Part shown: positions 1-8,100 of the stretch, piece by piece
How positions within the stretch are numbered: position 1 is the first letter of the stretch
How the letters are laid out: each line of letters begins with the position of its first letter
NCBI RefSeq assembly: GCF_900100435.1
Contig: NZ_FNEX01000009.1
Coordinates: 186,001 to 250,000 of the forward strand
Reading direction: 5' to 3'
Length of the DNA: 64,000 nt
DNA from: Pedobacter sp. ok626
GTDB lineage: Bacteria > Bacteroidota > Bacteroidia > Sphingobacteriales > Sphingobacteriaceae
The notes under the pieces: generated by a model
Databases searched by the model: none
The model's input: only the letters and a program-made list of their open reading frames with translations
What the model was told of the DNA's origin: nothing
Translations under genes and position numbers: made by a program

Positions 1-1100
1 ATAGGCACACCATTGGTTAGGGTTACCGTGGTGCCAAATGTCCGTTTGGCAATGCGGTTGCCTAAAGTTTTGTTAACGCCTGAAAGAGCCGCAATTTCAA
101 CCAGATATTCGTTCATCTTTTGGTTGCTTGAAACGGGCAGCGCTTTGTTATTATTCAAACAGTAAGGGTGATCTTTGTACTTATCAAGGATATTTGCCGC
201 AATCGGTAATAGCGGTATTGCTACCCTTGTATCTGTTTTTTTTCTATAGGTAAATATCCAACGTTCCCCGTCAACCCCAATACCAATGTCTGCTATCTTT
301 AGTTTTTGAACATCTGCGTAGGAAAGCCCGGTATAACAGCTAAAAAGAAAAAAATCACGTACCTGTGATAGCCTTGTAGTCGAGAATTGTTTTTCGGTGA
401 TCTTACGCAATTCATCTGCGGTCAGGTATTCCCGGTGTACGGGTTTGGATTTTAAAATATATCCGAAAAAAGGGTCAGTAGTGATCCATTTATACTTCCG
501 GCAGATGGTAACTATTTTTTTGAGGTTTTTAAGATGTTTATTTGCGGTATTAGTATCGTTTTCCTTGTTTGTGTGCAGATAGAAGTCGAAACCATCAATA
601 AACTCATGGTCTATACACCTTACGTCTAAGTCTTTTTTGAAGTATTGATTGGCGAGGTAATCTTTAACATGCCTTTCCAGTACCTCAAACCTCTTAAGTG
701 TTCCATCTGCATACTCGCCTTTATCCACCAATGCGTTCATTTTTTCATTGTGGATTTTAATAGCTTCCAGTATAGTATGTGATTTTTCTTCTTTGCCTGA
801 GTATTTACATTTAACACTATCGGCAGTTATTTGGGCTCCGTCTATACTAAGCAGGGTGTGCGCTGCAAAAACCTTTGCTTTTATGCTATCCAGATAGGCA
901 TTAAGGGTTTTAACATCCTCTTTTGTGCCGATTACTTTTCCGGCTTTTGCATTCCACTTTTCCGGCTCACAACACCTGCTGGTAGACACTTCCGAACGGA
1001 TGCCGTCTACTGTAATTCTTAAAAAGATAAAGTAAGCATCACCTTTTTTGTAGTTCTTTGGTCTTTTCAAAAAGAAAAGCACGCTAAAATTAGTCTTCAT
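1..1100 (-). CDS. Tyrosine recombinase (phage-type integrase), 3' end outside window
   Basis: The minus strand is open from an ATG at 1100 to the left edge (about 366 codons). It has the layout of Bacteroidota CTn-type integrases: an N-terminal arm-binding region (starting MKTNFSVLFFLKRPKNYKKG), a SAM-like core-binding domain near residues 100-215, and the catalytic domain from about residue 220. Box I reads CYTGLSYADV; in this family the first Arg is often replaced, as in IntDOT. Box II is unusual: where relatives have HxxRHTF this protein reads RIAKRTF, so the catalytic His and Arg are Arg and Lys. The following GTTVTLTNGVP is normal for the family. The Tyr lies beyond the window. It starts 249 bp from a tRNA-Lys 3' end, the usual place for an integrase, so an element extends leftward. 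It may be inactive. Family call is firm; activity is uncertain. Confidence 0.9.
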   Translation of the reverse strand, partial: MKTNFSVLFFLKRPKNYKKGDAYFIFLRITVDGIRSEVSTSRCCEPEKWNAKAGKVIGTKEDVKTLNAYLDSIKAKVFAAHTLLSIDGAQITADSVKCKYSGKEEKSHTILEAIKIHNEKMNALVDKGEYADGTLKRFEVLERHVKDYLANQYFKKDLDVRCIDHEFIDGFDFYLHTNKENDTNTANKHLKNLKKIVTICRKYKWITTDPFFGYILKSKPVHREYLTADELRKITEKQFSTTRLSQVRDFFLFSCYTGLSYADVQKLKIADIGIGVDGERWIFTYRKKTDTRVAIPLLPIAANILDKYKDHPYCLNNNKALPVSSNQKMNEYLVEIAALSGVNKTLGNRIAKRTFGTTVTLTNGVP

Positions 1101-1121
1101 AATGATAACATTAAGGTTAAA

Positions 1122-1152
1122 CAAAATTAGCTTTGCAGTTCTATGTATACAA
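1122..1152 (-). promoter_or_regulatory. Putative promoter of the left integrase
   Basis: On the minus strand a TTG (1150-1152) is followed after 20 bases by TAATTTTG (1122-1129), which fits the Bacteroidota -33/-7 pattern TTG...TAnnTTTG. It lies 22 bases upstream of the ATG at 1100. Confidence 0.5.
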
Positions 1153-1285
1153 GATGTTCAATTGTTGAATTAGTTGAATATCAGATGGTTAATTAAAATT
1201 AGGGGAGTTTAATAAGATAAAGAACAACGCCCCGAATGACGCTCATTTTATATGTCATATATTGCATATTTTGACATACCCACCA

Positions 1286-1324
1286 AAAACAAAAGCCCTG
1301 CAATCATTTGATTTGCAGGGCTTT
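1286..1324 (-). terminator. Rho-independent terminator of tRNA-Lys (copy 1)
   Basis: A 12-bp perfect stem (AAAGCCCTGCAA at 1292-1303 with its complement at 1313-1324) is followed on the minus strand by a T-rich run. It lies 25 bases beyond the tRNA 3' end. A closely similar stem (ACCCTGC/GCAGGGT) sits beside the displaced tRNA end at 34.46 kb. Confidence 0.75.
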
Positions 1325-1348
1325 AAGTCTTTTTGATACTGTTGTTTG

Positions 1349-1421
1349 TGATCCCGCTGGGATTCGAACCCAGGACCACTACATTAAAAGTGTAATGCTC
1401 TACCAGCTGAGCTACGGAATC
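1349..1421 (-). tRNA. tRNA-Lys (anticodon TTT), copy 1
   Basis: This 73-nt sequence folds as a full cloverleaf: acceptor stem GATTCCG/CGGGATC, D arm GCTC..GAGC, anticodon loop CTTTTAA with anticodon TTT at 1386-1388, and T arm CTGGG-TTCGAAT-CCCAG. The discriminator base is A, and CCA is not encoded. It is identical base for base to the tRNA at 43782-43854. Its 3' half is the kind of sequence used as attachment site by the neighbouring elements. Confidence 0.97.
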
Positions 1422-1442
1422 ATTTCCTTATTTGAAGGAGTG

Positions 1443-1471
1443 CAAAAGTATAAAATTTATGCGTATTTCAA
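1443..1471 (-). promoter_or_regulatory. Promoter of tRNA-Lys copy 1
   Basis: TTG at 1469-1471 and TACTTTTG at 1443-1450 on the minus strand, separated by 18 bases, match the Bacteroidota vegetative promoter. The -7 element is 22 bases upstream of the tRNA 5' end. Confidence 0.65.
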
Positions 1472-1542
1472 GCCTCGGCTAAAACTTAATTTTAGATTAG
1501 CACCAATATTTCGCTTAATAGATTGATTCATAGATTAAAAAA

Positions 1543-1950
1543 TTACCGATCAATATCGGCATCACTGCCTCTGAGGTCCTCATCAGGGATCAAACCAGAA
1601 CCATTTCCATCACTTTTATCCAGATCGGCATCACTTCCTTGTATTTGAGCTCCGGGAATAATCCCAGATCCACGCTGATTTTGCTCGCCCTCCTCACTTA
1701 GTAGCCATTCTCTATTTTGTTCGATCTGCTCCCCTATTTGATCCAATAATTCCCGGGCAATCATACCTTCGGCACACCAGACCGTAGCTGTTCCTTTCAG
1801 TTCAGTCCACACGTTTCCGATAGAAGTATGATCATCAAAAAGTTCATACTTAGCTTCTTCCCGATCAGGTATAACCAGGATTTTCTCCATCTTACCCTCA
1901 ATGACTACCTGAATATCGAAGGGTTCCCAGGGTTCTGAAATTTTAGCCAT
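1543..1950 (-). CDS. Acidic hypothetical protein with duplicated C-terminal motif
   Basis: I do not recognise this 135-residue protein. Residues 1-90 look like a small soluble domain (EPWEPFDIQVVIEGKMEKI..., with the segment TELKGTATVWCAEGMIARELL). The last 45 residues are low in complexity and contain a repeat: RGSGIIPGAQIQGSDADLD, then NGSGLIPDEDLRGSDADID. There is no signal peptide or membrane segment. It stands alone between tRNA-Lys and the divergent CPBP gene. The tail could be a disordered acidic tag or a partner-binding motif. Coding is supported by length, ATG start and clean reading frame; function is unknown. Confidence 0.7.
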   Translation of the reverse strand: MAKISEPWEPFDIQVVIEGKMEKILVIPDREEAKYELFDDHTSIGNVWTELKGTATVWCAEGMIARELLDQIGEQIEQNREWLLSEEGEQNQRGSGIIPGAQIQGSDADLDKSDGNGSGLIPDEDLRGSDADIDR

Positions 1951-2014
1951 AATTCTTTTCTAGTAACAAACTAACAAATGGGATCGCAAGAAGTTTTTTA
2001 AATAGAAGTAACTG

Positions 2015-2031
2015 TCTATATTGCATATAGA
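2015..2031. promoter_or_regulatory. Inverted repeat just upstream of the CPBP gene
   Basis: TCTATAT-TGC-ATATAGA is a perfect 7-bp inverted repeat with a 3-base spacer, ending 9 bases before the ATG at 2041. It could be an operator or a small 5'-UTR hairpin. Its AT-rich make-up lowers its weight. Confidence 0.35.
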
Positions 2032-2040
2032 TACCTCACC

Positions 2041-2685
2041 ATGATTAAAGCAAATATCGCTTCAGCGCTGCTGATCATTTTTCTGCTTGCATTCCCACAT
2101 TTTTCGGGTATGCCCTATTACACTTATGCGATTATATGTTTCATAGCACTCCTGTTTTATCTCAAAAAAAAGCAGATAAAGCTGCAAGAACTGGGACTGA
2201 TCAAAAATGGTGTCAATCGAAAAGTACTATTTTACGGAATAACCAGTGGCATATTGTGGTTGGCCTTTATGCAGTGGGTATATATCCCATCCATAAAATA
2301 CCTATTTCAGCCACCCGACTACAAAGAATATGATTTTATCCAGGGAAATTCAATTGCATTAATACTTACCCTGGTAGCTGCATGGATTATTGGCGGCTTA
2401 TACGAAGAACTAGTGTTCAGAGGATTTATCCAACAGACATTCATAAAGTGGTTTGTAAAGAATCACTATGCATTTTGGATTAGCGCTGTGTTGACAAGTC
2501 TACTTTTTGGTATATACCATGCCCAGCAAGGAATTTTTGGAATCGTTCCTGCCATACTCGGGGGCCTCTATTGGTCCGCACTACTTCAACGTTTAAAGGG
2601 CAACCTCTGGGCAGTAATTATTTCTCATGCTACTTATGACACCATAGCGCTGACCATGATCTACTATGGCGTGTTTGGCAAATAA
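2041..2685 (+). CDS. CPBP family intramembrane glutamic endopeptidase
   Basis: This 214-residue membrane protein has about six hydrophobic segments and the three CPBP (Abi/CAAX protease-like) motifs: EExxxR at residues 122-127 (YEELVFRGF), FxxxH at 156-160 (FGIYH), and HxxxD at 196-200 (HATYD). Relatives are membrane proteases; some process prenylated proteins, while others act in bacteriocin maturation or immunity. It is encoded upstream of an Imm22-like gene on the same strand, about 70 bases apart, so a role in toxin or bacteriocin immunity is possible but not shown. The substrate is unknown. All catalytic residues are present. Confidence 0.88.
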   Translation: MIKANIASALLIIFLLAFPHFSGMPYYTYAIICFIALLFYLKKKQIKLQELGLIKNGVNRKVLFYGITSGILWLAFMQWVYIPSIKYLFQPPDYKEYDFIQGNSIALILTLVAAWIIGGLYEELVFRGFIQQTFIKWFVKNHYAFWISAVLTSLLFGIYHAQQGIFGIVPAILGGLYWSALLQRLKGNLWAVIISHATYDTIALTMIYYGVFGK

Positions 2686-2758
2686 AGAGCAAGCTACTGT
2701 TGACAGCTTATGGGAATAGAAATAGCTATCTTTGGACTTCAATTAAAGTAATAACAAA

Positions 2759-3193
2759 ATGGCAGAGCAACGCGTCCACATCTGGGCAGGAACGACAAAT
2801 AAAACAGAAGAACAATTTTACAAATATTTTGATCAAACCAAGTTCCTCAAGGATAACCACAGCTTCAATACGGATAAAGACTATCCAAGAAACACCCCCG
2901 ACTTTAACCTCCGCTCCCAGTTCAGCAAGGCAATCGACAAACAGTATGATTACGATGCAAATTGGATCACGATTTACTACAGCCGCAAAAGAATCAGCAT
3001 CCAGGCAGCTATCGAAGAACTACCAATCTGGAATGACCAAACCGAAGTTGACATATACAAGGCATGTGTAAACAAAGGAATTACGACTGCAAATGTGATA
3101 CTTTGTTATGCTGACGACGAGCTTAGCATAGATAACCCACTTGAAAATTATAACGACATGCTTTACATCGGCAGTTTTAACATACCTGGATAA
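2759..3193 (+). CDS. Immunity protein 22 (Imm22)-like protein
   Basis: The 144-residue soluble protein opens with VHIWAGTTNKTEEQFYKYFDQ, close to the SIWIGNFKSEEELxxY opening of the Imm22 family, proteins that neutralise polymorphic toxins. It keeps a central FSKAIDKQYDYDANWITIYY segment typical of the family and ends in an acidic stretch. No toxin gene is next to it, so it may be an orphan immunity gene. A possible -7 element, TATCTTTG, lies at 2727-2734. A longer overlapping frame at 2700-3071 was not accepted because its composition is unlike a folded protein. The family call rests on motif memory and is moderate. Confidence 0.65.
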   Translation: MAEQRVHIWAGTTNKTEEQFYKYFDQTKFLKDNHSFNTDKDYPRNTPDFNLRSQFSKAIDKQYDYDANWITIYYSRKRISIQAAIEELPIWNDQTEVDIYKACVNKGITTANVILCYADDELSIDNPLENYNDMLYIGSFNIPG

Positions 3194-3211
3194 AAAAAAT
3201 ATTAAAATAAG

Positions 3212-3242
3212 TTGCGCAATTAAATAGTTGCATATATATTTG
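3212..3242 (+). promoter_or_regulatory. Promoter of the lipoprotein hydrolase gene
   Basis: TTG at 3212-3214 and TATATTTG at 3235-3242 are 20 bases apart, matching the Bacteroidota TTG/TAnnTTTG promoter. The start codon is 80 bases downstream at 3322. Confidence 0.6.
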
Positions 3243-3257
3243 CAATCATATGGTTGC
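3216..3257. promoter_or_regulatory. Twin operator GCAA-N8-TTGC overlapping the promoter
   Basis: Two 16-bp sites of the form GCAA-N8-TTGC occur at 3216-3231 and 3242-3257, 26 bases centre to centre. One lies between the -33 and -7 boxes and the other begins at the last base of the -7 box and spans the predicted start of transcription. The second is nearly a full palindrome (GCAATCATATGGTTGC). The placement is that of a repressor. No regulator gene is adjacent. Confidence 0.5.
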
Positions 3258-3321
3258 GTTACACGGTGATATGTTTAGGTATCCTTATTGAATGCGATCT
3301 GTTAACCTAAAAACAACTCAG

Positions 3322-4179
3322 ATGAAAAGGACAATCGTATACATTATCATTGCAGTTCTTACAGTATCATCCTGCAATAATGCAAATCAATCTAAAGAAA
3401 GTAAGGGATATTCTGAAGTCAACGGAATTAAAATGTATTATGAAATTTATGGACAAGGTGAGCCACTTGTTTTGCTTCACGGCGGTGGCTCTACCATTCA
3501 AACCACATTTGGAAGAGTCATTCCAATGCTTGCAAAGCATAGAAAACTAATAGCTGTTGAGTTGCAAGCGCATGGAAGAACCAGTGACCGGGCAGCGGAT
3601 GCATCGTTTGAACAGGACGCAGACGATGTTGCAACACTTTTACAGCATTTAAATATTGAGAAAGCTGATTTCTTCGGCTTCAGTAATGGCGGGACAACCT
3701 GTGTCCAAATTGCCACTCGTCACCCTCAAATCGTTAATAAAATAATTTTAGGTTCTGCACTTTGCAAACGCAGTGGAATGCCCGCACAGTTTTGGGACTT
3801 TATGAAACAGGCCAAGCTGTCTAATATGCCTGCAGAGCTAAAAGAAGCTTATTTACAGGTTTCTCCAAATCCTGCTGGCCTACAGGTGATGCATGATAAG
3901 GACGCAAAAAGGATGGTTAATTTTAAAGATATACCCGACGAACAGATCAAAACCATTAAAGCGCCTACCTTTATCATTATCGCAGACCAAGATGTTATAC
4001 AACCCGAGCATGCTATCGAAATGCATAGGCAGATTGCCAACTCGGAACTTGCTATAATCCCAGGCGTACATGGTGAGTATATTGAAGAAATAACAACACT
4101 AAAATCTAATTCTAAAGAAGCAGGCTTCGTAATTCCAATGCTTGAAAGTTTCCTTGACAAAGGAAGAACAAAGCAGTGA
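3322..4179 (+). CDS. Alpha/beta hydrolase, predicted lipoprotein
   Basis: The 285-residue protein begins with a lipoprotein signal (MKRTIVYIIIAVLTVSSC, lipidation Cys18), so it is probably anchored on the cell envelope. An in-frame ATG at 3292 would add ten polar residues before this signal, so 3322 is preferred. The fold is an alpha/beta hydrolase: oxyanion-loop motif LLHGGGS at 51-57, nucleophile elbow GFSNGG with Ser121, acid in IIIADQD (Asp222 or Asp224) and His250 in PGVHGEY. The substrate cannot be told; relatives include esterases, haloperoxidase-like and proline iminopeptidase-like enzymes. The promoter carries a twin operator. The gene converges on PorP with a 10-base gap. Confidence 0.88.
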   Translation: MKRTIVYIIIAVLTVSSCNNANQSKESKGYSEVNGIKMYYEIYGQGEPLVLLHGGGSTIQTTFGRVIPMLAKHRKLIAVELQAHGRTSDRAADASFEQDADDVATLLQHLNIEKADFFGFSNGGTTCVQIATRHPQIVNKIILGSALCKRSGMPAQFWDFMKQAKLSNMPAELKEAYLQVSPNPAGLQVMHDKDAKRMVNFKDIPDEQIKTIKAPTFIIIADQDVIQPEHAIEMHRQIANSELAIIPGVHGEYIEEITTLKSNSKEAGFVIPMLESFLDKGRTKQ

Positions 4180-4189
4180 TGAGATAGAA

Positions 4190-5161
4190 TTACTTAGGCA
4201 ATTCAAATATCAGTGTAAGATCATGTGAGCCCTTACTGCCAACATTCAAGGAATTTCCCGCATTAAAACTATAACAGTAACCAATTTTAATAGATTGGTT
4301 CATTTTATTGAGTTGATATTGAATCATTGGCCTGAGTATAGATTGAGAATAGCTTTTAGTCTCCGCGCCGAGGGCAACACTTTGTGACTCCTCTACGCGC
4401 TGTCTGAAACCTAACCCAAAACTAATACTGCGATCAAAAGTAACCATGGCATTAACATCTACTGAAGTAATGCCCCCAAAATTTTTCATAAATAACACAC
4501 TTGGCTGAAGCTGCATTCCATTGTCATAAAGCAGATTTGCACCTCCGATAAGATACATATTAATTTTTCTGAAGGTAGGTGGAATCTGATTGTAATAATC
4601 GTCCTTTCTGGTATAAAGAGATAGAATATTGTCAAACGATACGCCCATGTAAAACTTGTTGCTAAAAGTCCCGGTTACACCAAATCTGGCATCGAATTTT
4701 GAACTGTAAATATTGCGGGCGGCCAAGGGGTCGTTTTGCGATACCGTGGTAAGGTCGGACAGGTTGATGTCAAATTGCTGAATACCCAAGCTGATCCCCG
4801 ATGATAATACTGTAGTAGCTGATACAGGCAAGTGGTATACATAATTTCCATAACCCATAGTATAACTATCACTCCCAAAAACATTCCTTACAACATTAAT
4901 TCCAAGCCCTGATTTTACTTGCTTTAAAGCTACATTGGCTCCAGCGGACAAAGTATAAGATTTTCCAAATTGGTGACTACCGTCGTTTAATTGGTAATGT
5001 AAATTTCCAGTAAAACCTCCATTGATTCCGGAAAACGCCGGGTTCACATAGGTCTTATCAAAAATAAACTGACTCCCCTGCATTTCAACTTGTGCAAAGC
5101 TGCTGTTCATACACACCATCCAACCTAACAATGTGTATATAACTATTTTTAAATTTTTCAT
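4190..5161 (-). CDS. PorP/SprF family type IX secretion membrane protein
   Basis: The 323-residue protein has a signal peptide (cleavage near SSFAQ, residue 24) and the PorP/SprF barrel pattern: a start of the type FDKTYVNPAFSGINGG, repeated amphipathic strands, and the late segment YSQSILRPMIQYQLN. PorP/SprF proteins are outer-membrane barrels that work with the type IX secretion system; SprF-like members are encoded beside the large gliding adhesin they serve. Here the gene follows the giant type B-sorted protein on the same strand with only 8 bases between, so it is likely the dedicated outer-membrane partner or anchor of that protein. Confidence 0.9.
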   Translation of the reverse strand: MKNLKIVIYTLLGWMVCMNSSFAQVEMQGSQFIFDKTYVNPAFSGINGGFTGNLHYQLNDGSHQFGKSYTLSAGANVALKQVKSGLGINVVRNVFGSDSYTMGYGNYVYHLPVSATTVLSSGISLGIQQFDINLSDLTTVSQNDPLAARNIYSSKFDARFGVTGTFSNKFYMGVSFDNILSLYTRKDDYYNQIPPTFRKINMYLIGGANLLYDNGMQLQPSVLFMKNFGGITSVDVNAMVTFDRSISFGLGFRQRVEESQSVALGAETKSYSQSILRPMIQYQLNKMNQSIKIGYCYSFNAGNSLNVGSKGSHDLTLIFELPK

Positions 5162-5169
5162 AGTATAGA

Positions 5170-8100
5170 TTATTGATAAACGATAGTAATAAACCCTTTG
5201 TACACCATTTCCTTATTGTCCTTATCGGTCACTTTTAGAATATAGCCGTACGAGCCCATCGGCAAGCTGTCGCCCGTCCAGTCGTTCTGATAATTTTGTC
5301 TGCGGTAAACCTCATTGTAATTTTTGTTGAATATCACCAGACTGTTTGCGACATAAAATTCGCTCAGACCTACAATTTCAAATCGATCATTAATACCATC
5401 ACCATTTGGGGTAAACAATGAAGGAATGAGCAATTTGGCACTGTTCGCTCTTTTATCAACTACATTGAGCGCCAATGCGCCAATGTTATTATTAGCTAGA
5501 TTGTTGTCATTGTTTAAGGCAACAAGACCTTTACCAATCGTTAGGCTACCCACTTTATTGGCCCTAAGCTTAACATTGAAAAGTTGAGTTTCGCCAGATT
5601 TTAACTGAAGGATGCTTGCTTTAAGCGTTCTCTTTATAGGATCAAATACAAGTATATTGTCAGATCCCACATAATCATAGGTGTTCGCTAAAGTATCAGA
5701 TAATATTACGTTTACAGCCAAATCCGCTCCTTCATTCTTTACTTTTAGCTGGTAAACAAACTCTTCATCTCTATTTACCTGGTTTGCTTCCAGGCTATTG
5801 CTAACGCTCACGTCGGCCAATCCTTCAAGTACCAGCACCACTGGGGATGTCACAGTACCCGTTATCAAGTCGGTTTGTTGTGTAACAGGCTGCTCTATCT
5901 TTGCCGTGTACTCTTTCTTCTCTTCCTTATCATATACCTTGATCTGTACCTCTTTCCCTTCATCAGCAGCACTACCGTTCACCGGTATAAACCCTACAGC
6001 TTGACCATTAGGCAAAACAGTTTGATTTACAATGTTGACCAGTTTATTTTCTACATACACATAGCTCTCGTACCTGTTGGTCGTATTGTTTATAGTCTGA
6101 CCGCCTTGATTAATTATTGTTGTTACCGAACTGTTGTTTTCGTAATTCACCGTATTAACGGAAGTATTGTTTACGGTACTATTTACCACAGTATTGTTAT
6201 TATTTACAATTATTGGATTGGCTGGGTTGTTATCGGGAGGTGTAATTGGCTGCTTGGTTTCTACCAAAGGATCAACTGTGGGCACATAAGGCATTATAGG
6301 AATGGCAAAGCCATCTGTCTCTGTATAGAATTTATAGCCTTTGCCTGGACGCAAATATTTTAAGCTTCCAGACCAGCTTTGCGTACCTGCATTGTACTGT
6401 GCAAATTCTTCCTGACTTACAATTTGACTACCATCTGCTGGGCTAAAGTTTTTTAAATAAGTATTCAATTCCATATTTATGGCCATTGGATAGCCTGTCC
6501 AGCTCCAACCTTTAACCAGTTTAACATTGGCCACCTGACTTATAAAATTTCCTAAAATACGGATGGTATCTGGCTTGGTCACATAAATCATGTAGCTATT
6601 GTACAAGTTTACATCATTAAGTACGCCTACCCAGCCCATAGTTTTAGAATATTGACTGTAAGCGTTGTTATTGCTCAATGTTTTAATTAAATCGCCCTCT
6701 GTTGGGGTTAAATTAGCCAATACATTTTTTAAGGACATATCATTATTCTGTACATTTAACGAAATCCATGTCCAGCCTTTTTTAAGGGGAATAGTTTGAT
6801 AGATTCCTTCGGGATGGAGTACATAAGGATTAACTAAATTGCCTAAATTTCCGTTGGCAATAAAGGATAAGCGTTCTTTGGCTTGGTATTCTAAACCTGG
6901 ATAGGTATCCCAAAAATGGATAGTCATTTCTTCTCCTGTAGCCACATTGGAGTATGCTGTTATATAGGCCACGTATTTATCCCGAGTTTTATCATATTCA
7001 ATCTGCGCAATGCCTCTACATTCTTTGCCTACAAAAAGAGCCATTTTATCGCGGATATCCCGGGAGGTCAAATGATCTGTTTGATCAATACTAAACTGAG
7101 TAGTAAAACTCATATTGTATTTGTATTTCTGAGGATCAACAGTCCAGCTAGGTGGTGTACGCAATACATTTACCGTTACGTACAACATTTGCTGCTTACC
7201 ATTAACTTCAGCATATACGGTATCTTGATAAATTCCGGTATTTAAATTTTTATTTACCGTAAAGTCCAGGTTAAGCTCTCCAAACGGCACTATTTTACCA
7301 GATTTTAATATCGGATTTAACCAAGAAGCATATTTGGTAAGCGTGAAGGCTTGCTCTTTAGCTGTTTTATTTATCAATTTTGCGCTAAATGGGCTTTGTT
7401 GGTTCTCAATTGCATTAACAGTAATATTTCTTGGCGACCAGTACACTGAGCTTCTGTTCACTACAAAATTCCAAACTATCGTATCTGCTTGTACATTGGC
7501 ATTGTTGGCTATTGCCCCGCTAACCTCTGCTTTGAGTTCAATATTTTCAAGTGCATCAAATACTGCATCCCCGTTTACTGAAACAATATTAATCGCATTT
7601 GCAGCAGCATTCATGGTATAGGTTACCGGAATTTCTTCATTTGTATCAAGCCGTGTAAGTTTTATTTTTAAAGTTGGCTGGCTTGCGGCTAAAACAGAAT
7701 TATAGGTTACGCTTAAAGATTTACCAATGCCTAAAATACCGTCTTGTGGTTCTGGCAAGCCATAAACATTTAAAGATGCCCTATCTATTTTACCAGAATA
7801 TACTGCAGAGAAATAATAACCATCCGTACAAACCGATTTAGCTCTTAATTCATAATCACCATCTTCAAGGGAAGAAACATCAAACAAATAATCATAAAAA
7901 GCATCCTGTAATTGATTTGGTTTTATGGTGACCACCTCTTTCCATTGTTCTTCAATGGTGCCTGCATTTTGACCAGTTTTTTTACGATATTCTAATCCTA
8001 TCCATCTCATGTTAGGATTATTAGCATCGTATTTATTAAAAGTAATTTGCAGTTTATTATTGTTTAATGAACTTACCAGCCAGTTTGCACCTGGTTTAAA

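Noticed and set aside
2700..3071. 123-residue frame overlapping the Imm22-like gene
   Set aside because: Ser/Thr/Asn-rich shadow frame; the 144-residue frame has clear family-like structure.
5875..6363. 162-residue plus-strand frame inside the giant gene
   Set aside because: Shadow of the Asn/Val-rich minus-strand coding sequence.
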